This document shows positions 27,809 to 36,260 of a stretch of DNA of 64,000 nucleotides, piece by piece. Both the position numbers and the translations under genes were made by a program. Below the pieces are notes generated by a model. That model was not told the DNA's origin. It saw nothing but the letters and a program-made list of their open reading frames with translations, and did no database searches. This DNA is from Stenotrophomonas tumulicola (GTDB lineage: Bacteria > Pseudomonadota > Gammaproteobacteria > Xanthomonadales > Xanthomonadaceae), in contig NZ_JACGXS010000001.1 of assembly GCF_014117215.1 (NCBI RefSeq), positions 62,001 through 126,000 of the forward strand, given 5' to 3'. Position 1 is the stretch's first letter. Each line of letters begins with the position of its first letter.

Positions 27809-28780
27809 TTACATGCCTTTGTCGCGCGGGGTAATGAGCAGTACGTCACCGTGCCGCTCCACTTGAGCACCTGCCAGCAACGCGGCGGCCTGGGCGAACT
27901 GCTCCGGGTCGTTGGCGCGGAACAGGCCGACGATGCGTGTTTTGCCCAGTTGCGTGTCGCGGACCTCGATCTGCACCTGGTTGACACGGTTGAAGCGAGA
28001 GATGGCAGCGTGCAGCGGTTCGTTGTCGAAGGCGATCTGCGCCACATCCGGATCCGGCAGCGACGGCGCGCCCGATGAGGTGCCCGGCGCGAGGGTAAGG
28101 CTGCCACCTGCGCGCAACAGCACGGCCTGGTCGCGTTCATTACCCGACCAGACCAGCACGCTGCCTTCGCTCACTTCCACGGCGGCGCCGCGTTCGCCGA
28201 CGCGACGGACCGAGTACACCGTCCCGGTGGCCTGTGCGAAAACCTGGCCCGAGGCGACCACGAACGGGCGTGATGCATCCTTGGCCACCTTGAAGGTGGC
28301 ATGGCCCTTGAGCAGGGTGACGCGGCGCTGCCGGCCATCGATGTCCACGCGCACGTCGCTGTCGGCGGCCAGGGTCAGTACTGAACCATCCCGCAGTTCC
28401 AGCGTGCGTGCTGCAGCGGCGATGCCTGCGGGCGCGCGCGGTGCATCGCGGAGCAGCATGGCCGCAAGCCCTGCCGCCAGCGCCATGCAGGCCACCCATG
28501 CCAGTGGACGCGGCAGCCGGCGGCGGCGAGGTCGCGCGTGTTGCGCGCCGTAGTCGCTGTCGTTGCCGGATACCACCGTGCTGGAGCCCCGGTGTACGGC
28601 GTCTTCCAGGGCCAGCAGGGCCGCCTGCGCGCGCAGGTAGGCACCTCGGTTTCGTCGATCCAGGGCCAGCCAGGCGTCCAGCGCTGCCCGGTCGGCATCG
28701 CTCATCCGCCCGAACGCGGCCTGCGCCGCCCAGTGTGCAGCCTGTTCGTCCCTTTGATTGTTGCTGTGGTCGGAGTCCAA
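27809..28780 (-). CDS. FecR-family anti-sigma factor with C-terminal STN-like domain
   Basis: A 323-residue protein. The cytoplasmic N-terminal DUF4880-like region (QRDEQAAHWAAQAAFGRMSDAD; AALDAWLALDRRNRGAYLRAQ) binds FecI-type sigma factors in this family. An Arg-rich stretch precedes one membrane helix near residues 94-110 (VACMALAAGLAAMLL). The periplasmic FecR domain follows (RTLELRDGSVLTLAADSDVRVDI, RRVTLLKGHATFKVAKD, PFVVASGQVFAQATGTVYSVR). The last 75 residues (IAFDNEPLHAAISRFNRV ... VERHGDVLLITP) resemble the STN/DUF4974 module, the domain that receptors in classical Fec systems carry. The gene overlaps the 3' end of the sigma gene by 79 bp. Its ATG at 28780 is the only good start. 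Confidence 0.85.
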   Translation of the reverse strand: MDSDHSNNQRDEQAAHWAAQAAFGRMSDADRAALDAWLALDRRNRGAYLRAQAALLALEDAVHRGSSTVVSGNDSDYGAQHARPRRRRLPRPLAWVACMALAAGLAAMLLRDAPRAPAGIAAAARTLELRDGSVLTLAADSDVRVDIDGRQRRVTLLKGHATFKVAKDASRPFVVASGQVFAQATGTVYSVRRVGERGAAVEVSEGSVLVWSGNERDQAVLLRAGGSLTLAPGTSSGAPSLPDPDVAQIAFDNEPLHAAISRFNRVNQVQIEVRDTQLGKTRIVGLFRANDPEQFAQAAALLAGAQVERHGDVLLITPRDKGM

Positions 28781-29361
28781 CCCGGTTCACCCTTGCGTTG
28801 TGTTGGCGCGGCCTGTTCTTCGATCGCCTTCAGCAGGCTGCGCAGGCCGCGCACGATATGGTTTTCGACCACGTTCTCGGTGACGCCGAGCCGATGGGCG
28901 GTTTCGGCCTGCGACAAACCATGGATGCGCCGCAACTCGATCACCTGCCGTCCGGTCCATGAAAGCCGGGACAGCAGCTCATCCAACTGCAGCAGCGCTT
29001 GTCCTGCTTCCGCGACCCGATCCGGCTGGGCGCCCTCATCCATGACGTCTTCCCAGTCGATTTCCGTCAGGTTCCGCACGTTCACCACCTTGGCCGCACG
29101 CGTCATGTCGATGGCCACGGCGCGGGCGGTAGCGAAGAAGTAGGCCCGTCCATTCTGGATGTGCGCTACTGAATCCAGCTCGCTGAGGCGGCAATAGGCT
29201 TCCTGCAGGACATCGTCCACATCCAGCGTACGGCCCCAGCGGCGTGCCAGCCAGTTGCGGACGATGCCCTCGTGCGGAAGGATCGCGCGCGCCACCCAGG
29301 CGGCGATGTCCAGTGGTGTCGTGTCCGTGGCCCGTGGCGATGGCTTGGAAGGGGGCGGCAC
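28702..29361 (-). CDS. FecI-like ECF RNA polymerase sigma factor
   Basis: A 219-residue ECF sigma factor starting with GTG at 29361. Sigma region 2 is VRNWLARRWGRTLDVDDVLQEAYCRL with NGRAYFFATARAVAIDMTR. Region 4 is LSRLSWTGRQVIELRRIHGLSQAETAHRLG followed by the recognition helix TENVVENHIVRGL. It would direct polymerase to promoters of the co-located receptor genes, held inactive by the FecR-like protein encoded next. The protein ends in an unusual basic tail of about 35 residues (ending GRRRPRSGG) that is encoded across the start of the anti-sigma gene. This long overlap suggests translational coupling. The inducing signal is unknown and not necessarily iron. Confidence 0.85.
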   Translation of the reverse strand: MPPPSKPSPRATDTTPLDIAAWVARAILPHEGIVRNWLARRWGRTLDVDDVLQEAYCRLSELDSVAHIQNGRAYFFATARAVAIDMTRAAKVVNVRNLTEIDWEDVMDEGAQPDRVAEAGQALLQLDELLSRLSWTGRQVIELRRIHGLSQAETAHRLGVTENVVENHIVRGLRSLLKAIEEQAAPTQRKGEPGWTPTTATIKGTNRLHTGRRRPRSGG

Positions 29362-29495
29362 GTGGCGTCCTCGGCTGCGCGGGTCAAAAGACGTCAGGCT
29401 GCCCCATGGATGCTACGGGACGGTTACGCGAGGCGGACCCTCTACGCCGATATGCGTCACGTATGGAATGGTTCGTTGCGCTGGTGAAGTGGTAG

Positions 29496-30425
29496 ATGCC
29501 TGATACCTCGTCGGGATCGCTCTATCTAGCATGGGGCGCTGTTTGCCAGGACGGGGGTCCCCTAGTGTTGACGAGATTGCTGGGCGCTGCCCTGGACGGC
29601 GAGAAGGCGGATGAGCTGCGCACGCGGGCCGAGTACGATGCCTGCCTGAAATGGTCCGGCGATATCAAGGCGGGATTGCGGGCGAAAGCAAAGAGCGCGT
29701 TGGCCCGTGACTATCCCGATGCCCGGACGCTGATCAATGCGGAGTCGATTTATTACATGTCGCTTTCGCTGGGCAAGGAGCGGCTTGTCTACGGCATGAT
29801 CGGCGATGCCCTGGTCCCGGCGATCCGCTTCGTCCCGGACGTGGCACAGGATGTGGCGGCCAAGCGGAAAAAGGCGATCGCCGAGTTCCACGATGCCCAG
29901 GTCGCCAATGCGGGGAAGTACTTCCTTCCGCCTCGCGTGCAGCCGGGCCAGGGACGGGCCGAGCAGATCAGCCATTCGCTGGAGGAAGATGGCCATGTCG
30001 TGCTTTTCGATGTGTCCTGCAGTGACCTGTTGGGGCTTTCGCTGGCTATCGATGGCGACATCATCGTTGCGGGCAGCTGCTGGGATGTCCAGCCGGTCGG
30101 ATTCTTTTCCGGCGCCCTGCTCGGCCTGGTCAGTGCGATGAAAGGCAGCGGCAAGTCCGCTTCGACCATCGCCATTGCGGTGCACGTCCTGGAGGGGGAG
30201 AAGCGGGTGGTGCTGAACTACTATCTTGCATTCGACCCGCGCCAGGATTTCAGTGCGCCGCACGGTTTTGCGCAGCTCCAGCAGATGTTCTTTCCCTTGA
30301 TTGATTTCCTGGACGGGATCGAGCAGTTCGTCTACCAGATGCCTCGCCGCCTGCGCAGGATGTCCGATGCCAGGCTGAGGGCGCACATGCAGGACTTCCG
30401 TGCAGCGGTGGGGCTGCCGCCCTGA
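29496..30425 (+). CDS. Hypothetical cytoplasmic protein, 309 aa
   Basis: No family recognised. There is no signal peptide or membrane helix; composition is that of a soluble protein with a Lys/Arg-rich helical middle (IKAGLRAKAKSALARDYPDA; VAAKRKKAIAEFHDAQVANAG) and a mixed alpha/beta second half (EDGHVVLFDVSCSDLLGLSLAIDGDIIVAGSC). The C-terminus is basic (MPRRLRRMSDARLRAHMQDF). It is transcribed away from the sigma factor gene (134 bp apart) and converges on the GH3 gene with only 19 bp between stops. The frame's codon use, length and conservation-like pattern make it a real gene. Function unknown. Confidence 0.65.
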   Translation: MPDTSSGSLYLAWGAVCQDGGPLVLTRLLGAALDGEKADELRTRAEYDACLKWSGDIKAGLRAKAKSALARDYPDARTLINAESIYYMSLSLGKERLVYGMIGDALVPAIRFVPDVAQDVAAKRKKAIAEFHDAQVANAGKYFLPPRVQPGQGRAEQISHSLEEDGHVVLFDVSCSDLLGLSLAIDGDIIVAGSCWDVQPVGFFSGALLGLVSAMKGSGKSASTIAIAVHVLEGEKRVVLNYYLAFDPRQDFSAPHGFAQLQQMFFPLIDFLDGIEQFVYQMPRRLRRMSDARLRAHMQDFRAAVGLPP

Positions 30426-30444
30426 GCCTCCCCGGCTGCTCGTG

Positions 30445-32727
30445 TCAGCCCAGCAGCTCGAACGTGGCGTGCAATCCCTCGGCTTCGGCCGAGGGCGCTA
30501 CCCACAGGTCGAACGTGCCCGGTTCCACCGTGGCGGCAAGCGCGCTGCCGAAGAACAGCAGGTCCTGGCGGCGCAGGGTGAACTCCACATCGGTGCTGTC
30601 GCCTGGAGCCACCGCGACCTTGCGGAAATCCTTCAGTTCGCGGACCGGTCGGGTGATGCTGGCGACGCGGTCACGGATGTAAAGCTGCACGACTTCTTCT
30701 GCTGCATGCGTGCCGCGGTTGTGGATGCGCGCACGGACCGTCAATACGCCGGTGGCATCGAGGCGGGCATTGCCGATGTCCAGTCCGTCGTAGTCGATGC
30801 GGCCATAGGTGAGGCCATGTCCGAACGGATACAGCGAAGCGTTGGGGATGTCCCGGTAATGCGTCGTGTAGGCGCGCAGCTCCGCGGGCTGTGGATCGGG
30901 CCGGCCGGTGGGCTTGTGTGCGTAGTACCAGGGCACCTGGCCTGGTGCCCGCGGGAAGCTGACCGGCAGGCGCCCGGACGGGCTTGCCTGCCCGAACAGC
31001 AGGTCCGCCAGCGCCGGGCCGGACTGTGAACCCAGGAACCAGGTCACCAGGATCGCTGTTGCATCGCGTACCGTCCCCTGCAGTGCCAACGCGCGCCCGT
31101 TGCTGAGCAATACCACCCGCGGGGTTCCGGTGGCAGCCACCGCATCGGACAGGCGTTGCTGTGCGGCGGGAATGACGATGTCCGTGCGCGACTGGGCTTC
31201 GCCGGAAAAACTGCGCGGTTCGCCGATCGCCAGGACCACCACGTCGGCCGCGCTGGCGGCCTGCACCGCCTCTTCGATGCCGCCGGGAAGGTCGCTGTCG
31301 AAGCCGCTGCCGTCGACTACCTGCAGTGCGTCCGGGTCGCCCATCGCCGCACGCATGGCGCTGGCCAGGTCGCTGCCGCTGTCGTCGCCGCCGAACAGCG
31401 TCCACGGACCATGGATGTTGGCCGTGTCGCGCGCCATCGGGCCGATCAGCGCGATGCGTCGCCCCTGCCGTGCCAGGGGGAGCAGGGCATTGTCATTCTT
31501 CAACATCACCACCGACCGACGCGCTGCGTCACGTGCCAGTTGCAGCGTTTCCGGAAGCCGTTGGCGGGCCTGTGCGCGCCTGGGCCGGATGCGCTGGTAG
31601 GGGGCATCGAACAGGCCCAGCGCGGCCTTGAAACGCAGCACCCTGCGGACCGATTCATCCAGCCTGGCCATCGGCACGTCACCACTGGCGACCAAGCTTG
31701 GCAGCCAACGCAGGTACAGCCCGCTCTGCATGCTGATGTCCACGCCGGCCAGGAAGGCCTTGCGCGTGGCATCACGCTCATCGCTGGCGAAGCCATGGGC
31801 GATCAGTTCGCGGTCGCCGGTGTAATCACTGACGACCAATCCCTGGTACTTCCATTGCCCGCGCAGCACGTCGTCGAACAGCCAGGCGTTGCCGGTGGCG
31901 GGGATGCCGGACAGCTCGTTGAATGCTGCCATGGTGGTCACCGCGCCGGCGTCGAAGGCGGACTGGAACGGCGGGAAGTAGACCTCGCGAAGCGTGCGTT
32001 CGGAGACGTCGACCGTGTTGTAATCCAGGCCTGCTTCGGCGGCACCGTATGCAGCGAAGTGCTTGGGGCAGGCGGCCAGTGCGTCGGGGTGCGAAAGCCC
32101 TTCGCCCTGGAAGCCCTGCACGCGTGCTTCGGCCATGCGCCGGCCGAGCAGCACGTCCTCGCCAGCGCCTTCGACGGCGCGTCCCCAACGCGCATCGCGC
32201 GCCACATCGACCATGGGCGCAAAGGTCCAATCGATGCCGACGGCGCTGGCCTCGCGTGCGGCGGCGCGCGCCGTACGGCGTGCCAGCGCCGGCTCGAAGC
32301 TGGCCGACTCCGCCAGCGGAACCGGAAATACGGTGCTGAAGCCATGGATGACGTCCGCAGCGAACAGCAGCGGAATCTTCAGCCGGCTCTGCATGGCGGC
32401 GTCCTGCAGTTGCCGGTGCCAGCGGACATCGGAGCCGTTGAATACGCCCGTCAGCTGGCCAGCGCGTGCCGCCTCCAGTTGCAGGGCGACCGCTGGCTGG
32501 CGCATGCCGGGGTTGGCGGCGATGGCGGCCGCGCTGGCAGCAACCGAGCCGAGCAGGGTGAGCTGGCCCGCTTTCTCCTCCACTGTCATGCGCCCGATCA
32601 ACTGGTCGATGAAGGCTGGCGTTGATGCGTCGCTGCGCGGCAGCGCCCAGCCGGAAGGGACCTGGGACAACAGGGCCAGGGAGCCGCTACCGAGCAGCAG
32701 GTTGCGACGGGTGCTGAGGAAGGGCAA
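30445..32727 (-). CDS. Exported glycoside hydrolase family 3 (beta-glucosidase type)
   Basis: A 760-residue GH3 enzyme with a Tat-like leader (STRRNLLLGSGSLALLSQV). The N-terminal TIM barrel contains IPLLFAADVIHGFSTVFP, the substrate-binding KHFAAYGAAEAGLDYN (KH motif) and the nucleophile region GLVVSDYTGDRE, where the Asp in VSDY is expected to form the glycosyl-enzyme. The second alpha/beta domain carries GPMARDTAN and the acid/base region near VLAIGEPRSFSGEAQSR. A C-terminal fibronectin-III-like domain closes it (DVEFTLRRQDLLFFG). This is the BglX/beta-xylosidase layout; sugar specificity cannot be told from sequence. It is last in the minus-strand sugar operon and probably trims oligosaccharides in the periplasm before uptake. 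Confidence 0.88.
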   Translation of the reverse strand: MPFLSTRRNLLLGSGSLALLSQVPSGWALPRSDASTPAFIDQLIGRMTVEEKAGQLTLLGSVAASAAAIAANPGMRQPAVALQLEAARAGQLTGVFNGSDVRWHRQLQDAAMQSRLKIPLLFAADVIHGFSTVFPVPLAESASFEPALARRTARAAAREASAVGIDWTFAPMVDVARDARWGRAVEGAGEDVLLGRRMAEARVQGFQGEGLSHPDALAACPKHFAAYGAAEAGLDYNTVDVSERTLREVYFPPFQSAFDAGAVTTMAAFNELSGIPATGNAWLFDDVLRGQWKYQGLVVSDYTGDRELIAHGFASDERDATRKAFLAGVDISMQSGLYLRWLPSLVASGDVPMARLDESVRRVLRFKAALGLFDAPYQRIRPRRAQARQRLPETLQLARDAARRSVVMLKNDNALLPLARQGRRIALIGPMARDTANIHGPWTLFGGDDSGSDLASAMRAAMGDPDALQVVDGSGFDSDLPGGIEEAVQAASAADVVVLAIGEPRSFSGEAQSRTDIVIPAAQQRLSDAVAATGTPRVVLLSNGRALALQGTVRDATAILVTWFLGSQSGPALADLLFGQASPSGRLPVSFPRAPGQVPWYYAHKPTGRPDPQPAELRAYTTHYRDIPNASLYPFGHGLTYGRIDYDGLDIGNARLDATGVLTVRARIHNRGTHAAEEVVQLYIRDRVASITRPVRELKDFRKVAVAPGDSTDVEFTLRRQDLLFFGSALAATVEPGTFDLWVAPSAEAEGLHATFELLG

Positions 32728-32825
32728 TGCAGTGGCCTCCGCGTGGGACGTGACAGGTGCTGCATGGAAGAGGCTAGCACAGGCGGTTGGTGCCCCTGGC
32801 GGACAACCCAGGGACGAATCCTGCG

Positions 32826-32975
32826 TCAGTAGCTGCCGAGGCGGATCTGCACGCTGCCGTCGACGCTGTTGATGACGCCGATTTCCTTTGGCCCGATTTC
32901 AATCACGGCCGGCCCCCGGCCGCGCCCGCCGTCGCGGGAAATCCGTTGCGACAATCGGGCGCGGATCCGGGGCAT
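32826..32975 (-). CDS. Possible 49-residue small protein in the sugar operon
   Basis: An ORF from ATG 32975 to TGA at 32826 encodes a basic N-terminus (MPRIRARLSQRISRDGGRGR) and a regular amphipathic C-terminal half (AVIEIGPKEIGVINSVDGSV, ending QIRLGSY) that looks like beta strands. It starts only five bases after the symporter stop codon and lies 98 bp before the GH3 gene. No family is recognised and no strong ribosome site is seen; it may be a degenerate remnant or chance. Confidence 0.3.
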   Translation of the reverse strand: MPRIRARLSQRISRDGGRGRGPAVIEIGPKEIGVINSVDGSVQIRLGSY

Positions 32976-32980
32976 GGCAA

Positions 32981-34540
32981 TCACCAGTAGGTTGCGTACA
33001 GGGCCACGAGGATGGCCAGCACGGCCAGCGACGCTACGTTGAAGGACGGCGCGGTGGCATAGCCGACGTCGTCGGTGCGGATGCGGTCGCGGGCACCACT
33101 GGCGGTAGTCACCAGCGCCACGCCGACCCCCAGCACCAATGCCAGCAGGAATACCAGGCCGATGCGATCCATGAAGGGCAGCTCTGGCCACGCCAGCTTC
33201 AGCACCAGCGACAGCACGAATGAACCGATCGCCGCCGACAGGGCGCCGGCTTCGTTGGCGCGCTTCCAGAACAGGCCGAGCAGGAAGATGACCACGATGC
33301 CCGGGGTAAAGAAGCCGGTGAATTCCTGGATGTACTGGAAGCCCTGGTCGAAGCCTCCCAGCAGCGGGCGCGCGGTCAGCACGGCGATCACGATGGAGAT
33401 CGCCGCGGCGATCCGGCCCACCCGCACCAGCTTGGCCTGCGATGCCTCCGGCGCGCGTTTTGCGTAGAAGTCCAGGGTGAAGATGGTCGCCACCGAGTTG
33501 ATCTTGGAGGCCAGCGACGCGACGATGGCCGCCACCAGCGCAGCGAATACCAGGCCCAGGACACCGCTGGGCAGCAGCCGCAGCATGGTCGGGTAAGCCT
33601 CGTCCGGGCGATCCAGCTGCGGTGCCAGCACCACCGCCGCGATGCCGGGCAGGACCACGATGACCGGGATCAACAGCTTCAGGAACGCTGCGAATACCAC
33701 GCCCTTCTGTGCTTCGCGCAGGTTCTTTGCCGCCAGCGCGCGCTGGATGATGTACTGGTTGAATCCCCAGTAGCTGAGGTTGGCGATCCACATGCCGCCC
33801 AGCAGCACCGACAGACCCGGCAGGTCCTTGTAGAACGGGTTGTCCCTGTCCAGGATCATCTCGAACTTTTCCGGATGCTGCTGCCACAGCGTGGTGAAGC
33901 CGTCGACCACGCTGCCCTGGCCGATCTGGCCCAGCGTGATCGCCGTGACCATCAGTCCGCCCAGCACCAGCAGCGAGACCTGCACGATGTCGGTCAGCGC
34001 CACCGCCTTCAGTCCGCCGTACAGCTGGTAGGCCAGTGCGAACGCACCGAGCAGCATCAACGCCAGGTTCTGGTCCATGCCGGTGACTTGGGCCACGGCG
34101 ATCGAGCCCAGCCACAGGATGGAGGTCAGGTTGACGAATACGTACAGGCCCAGCCAGAACACCGCCATCAGCGTGCGGATGCGGTTGCCGTAACGCTCTT
34201 CCAGGAACTGCGGCATCGTGTTGATGCCGTTGCGCAGAAAGATCGGCAGGAACCATTTGCCGACGATCAGCAGGGTGAGTGCGGCCATCCATTCGTAGGA
34301 GGCGATGGCCAGGCCGATGGCATAGCCCGAGCCGGACATGCCGATGATCTGTTCGGCCGAGATGTTGGCTGCGATCAGCGAGGCGCCGATGGCCCACCAG
34401 GGCAGGGCACGACCGGCCAGGAAGTAGTCTTCTGCCGATTTCTGGTGGCCGGCCTTCTCGCGCGATACCCATTGGGCGAGGATGAAGATGCCGGCCAGGT
34501 AGGCCAGCACGATGCTGATGTCGAGGGTGGAAAGGCTCAT
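32981..34540 (-). CDS. Sodium/sugar symporter, SSS family (vSGLT-like)
   Basis: A 519-residue inner-membrane transporter with about 14 helices. SSS signatures are present: AGRALPWWAIGASLIAANISAEQIIGMSG (positions about 43-71, sodium and substrate site region), the GGLKAVALTDIVQ motif and LASKINSVATIFTLD near residue 355. It resembles vSGLT and other galactose/glucose cotransporters. It would import the monosaccharide released by the glycosidases, with galactose the best guess because the surrounding enzymes oxidise it. It starts 27 bp after the lactonase stop, inside a tight minus-strand operon. Confidence 0.88.
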   Translation of the reverse strand: MSLSTLDISIVLAYLAGIFILAQWVSREKAGHQKSAEDYFLAGRALPWWAIGASLIAANISAEQIIGMSGSGYAIGLAIASYEWMAALTLLIVGKWFLPIFLRNGINTMPQFLEERYGNRIRTLMAVFWLGLYVFVNLTSILWLGSIAVAQVTGMDQNLALMLLGAFALAYQLYGGLKAVALTDIVQVSLLVLGGLMVTAITLGQIGQGSVVDGFTTLWQQHPEKFEMILDRDNPFYKDLPGLSVLLGGMWIANLSYWGFNQYIIQRALAAKNLREAQKGVVFAAFLKLLIPVIVVLPGIAAVVLAPQLDRPDEAYPTMLRLLPSGVLGLVFAALVAAIVASLASKINSVATIFTLDFYAKRAPEASQAKLVRVGRIAAAISIVIAVLTARPLLGGFDQGFQYIQEFTGFFTPGIVVIFLLGLFWKRANEAGALSAAIGSFVLSLVLKLAWPELPFMDRIGLVFLLALVLGVGVALVTTASGARDRIRTDDVGYATAPSFNVASLAVLAILVALYATYW

Positions 34541-34567
34541 GGATTCTCCGCAGGGTGGTGCGCGGTG

Positions 34568-35470
34568 TCAGCGAGGCGGCAAGGCATCGGGGTTGCCGGC
34601 AAACCGGGGTTCGGGGAGCCCGGCGACGCCGGGCACGAAGGCGAACAGGTCGCCGGCATGGGGATCGTGCGTGCGCGTGGCGGCGTCCATGCCGTCGTGC
34701 GCGCTGGTGACGAACAGCGTGGTCAATCCGGGGCCCCCGAACGCCGGGCGGGTCGGCTGCGTGGTCGGGGTGGACAGGTGGATATCCTCACGGCCGTCGG
34801 GCAGGTAGCGCACTACGCGTGTGGCTCCCCAGCGTGCGTTCCAGACTCCCCCTTCAGCATCCACGGCGCTGCCATCGGGCTCTCCGTCTTCGCCGCGCAG
34901 GTCGGCAAAGGGCATTGCGGGGCCGAGCGTGTTGCCGTAGTCGCAGCGCTGCAGCACCTTCTGCTGTGAATCGCAGAAATACATCGTGCTGCCGTCAGGG
35001 CTGAAGGCGATGCCGTTGGCGATGGCGGCGGGAGGCAGGGGCAGCGTCTCCAGCGAGAGATCCGCATGCAGCCGGTGGAACCGGCCCACGGCCTGCTTCG
35101 GTCCCTGTGCCGGCTCGTGCAGCATGCCGAACACGAAGCGGCCCTGGCGGTCGCAGGCGCCATCGTTGGCGCGGGTGCCGGCCGAGGTGTCGATGCGATG
35201 CAGCTCACGCAGTTCGTTGCGCCCCGGATGGAAGAACGCCAGCCGCGATGCCAGCGCCAGCAGCAGCCAGCCTTCGGCTTCGCACAGGGCGATGGCGGCC
35301 AGGCGTTCGGGCATCGGCCAGCGCCGGGTCGTTCCCTCCGCAGGGTGGTGGCGCCACAACTGCGCGGCAGCGATGTCGGTCCAGTACAGCGCCTGCTCGC
35401 GCACGCACCACAACACGCCTTCGCCCAGTTGGTTGCCGGCGGGCACGGCGAGGGTCGCGCGCGCGCTCAC
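34568..35470 (-). CDS. SMP-30/gluconolaconase-family sugar lactonase
   Basis: A 300-residue six-bladed propeller of the SMP-30/gluconolactonase family: QLGEGVLWCVREQALYWTDI has the first metal-binding Glu, RANDGACDRQGRFVFGML holds Asn and Asp ligands, and IANGIAFSPDGSTMYFCDS holds a further Asn. PDGSAVDAEGGVWNARWG provides the catalytic Asp. Here it would open galactono-1,4- or 1,5-lactone to galactonate. It starts at GTG 35470, and the GTGA overlaps the stop of the dehydrogenase gene by 4 bp, so the two are translationally coupled. Arabino- or fucono-lactone cannot be excluded from this protein alone; DgoD, DgoK and DgoA point to galactose. Confidence 0.85.
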   Translation of the reverse strand: MSARATLAVPAGNQLGEGVLWCVREQALYWTDIAAAQLWRHHPAEGTTRRWPMPERLAAIALCEAEGWLLLALASRLAFFHPGRNELRELHRIDTSAGTRANDGACDRQGRFVFGMLHEPAQGPKQAVGRFHRLHADLSLETLPLPPAAIANGIAFSPDGSTMYFCDSQQKVLQRCDYGNTLGPAMPFADLRGEDGEPDGSAVDAEGGVWNARWGATRVVRYLPDGREDIHLSTPTTQPTRPAFGGPGLTTLFVTSAHDGMDAATRTHDPHAGDLFAFVPGVAGLPEPRFAGNPDALPPR

Positions 35471-36255
35471 ACCCAGCCACCATCAATGATGAATTCCTGG
35501 CCGGTGCACATGCGGCTGTCGTCGGCGGCGAGGAACAACGCGGCGCGGGCCAGGTCGTCGGCCTGCAGGTAGCCGGGCAGGCATTGGGCGCGCCGCAGTT
35601 CCGCTTCGCCTTCCGCATCCAGCCACAGCCGCTTCTGCTTCTCGGTAATGACCCAGCCGGGCACCAGCGCGTTGATGCGGATGTGGTCGCGGCCCAGCTC
35701 GCGTGCCAGCCCGTTGACCAGGCCGTGCACAGCGGACTTGGCCATGGCGTACATCGGGTAGCCGCTGTTCTTGATCATCCAGCCGGTGGAGCCCAGGCAG
35801 ATCACCGATCCGCCACCGAGCGTGCGCATGTCTGCGGCCACCGCCTGGATGGCGAAGTACTGGTGGCGCAGGTTCACCGCCATGTTGCGTTCGAAATCCG
35901 CCGCGGTGGTGTCGGCGAATGCATGGCGGTGGTCGCTGGCAGCATTGTTGACCAGCACCGAGAACGGGCCGACCTGCGCGCGTGCTTCGGCGATGGCGGT
36001 ACGCAGCGCATCCAGGTCGGTCACGTCGCAATGCAGGTAGACGGGCCGGTGGTCGACCGGGCCGAGGCCATCCAGCAACACCTGCGCGCCCGCATCATCG
36101 ATGTCCAGGAAGGCAACGCGCGCGCCCTGCTGGGCGAAATGCTCGACGAAACCGGCACCGATGCCGGTGGCGCCACCGGAAACCAGCACCGTGCGCCCGG
36201 AGAGGCTGGGATAGCGCGCCATGCCGGCGTGCGGGGAAGACGTGTGATCGGTCAT
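35467..36255 (-). CDS. SDR-family sugar dehydrogenase (probable galactose 1-dehydrogenase)
   Basis: About 262 residues. The start at ATG 36255 follows the dgoD stop by five bases; an ATG at 36267 would overlap dgoD by seven. The Rossmann NAD(P)-binding motif is VLVSGGATGIGAGF, the acidic residue after strand 2 (FLDIDDAG) favours NAD, and NNAA is intact. The catalytic Ser-Tyr-Lys triad is in LGSTGWM...YPMYAMAKSA. The C-terminus EFIIDGGWV is typical of the family. By context it oxidises beta-D-galactopyranose to galactonolactone, the first step of the De Ley-Doudoroff route. The family also includes arabinose and fucose dehydrogenases, so the substrate is inferred from neighbours. Confidence 0.82.
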   Translation of the reverse strand: MTDHTSSPHAGMARYPSLSGRTVLVSGGATGIGAGFVEHFAQQGARVAFLDIDDAGAQVLLDGLGPVDHRPVYLHCDVTDLDALRTAIAEARAQVGPFSVLVNNAASDHRHAFADTTAADFERNMAVNLRHQYFAIQAVAADMRTLGGGSVICLGSTGWMIKNSGYPMYAMAKSAVHGLVNGLARELGRDHIRINALVPGWVITEKQKRLWLDAEGEAELRRAQCLPGYLQADDLARAALFLAADDSRMCTGQEFIIDGGWV

Positions 36256-36260
36256 CGCGC

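Noticed and set aside
27797..27815. AT-rich stretch ATTAAATTTTTGTTAC upstream of the propeller-like gene as a Pho box
   Set aside because: It does not contain the CTGTCAT direct repeats of PhoB sites; probably only an AT-rich promoter element at the end of fecR.
32788..32812. GCGGACAAC near the GH3 start as a fourth operator
   Set aside because: Only one half resembles the TTGTC-GGA motif and no inverted partner is present.
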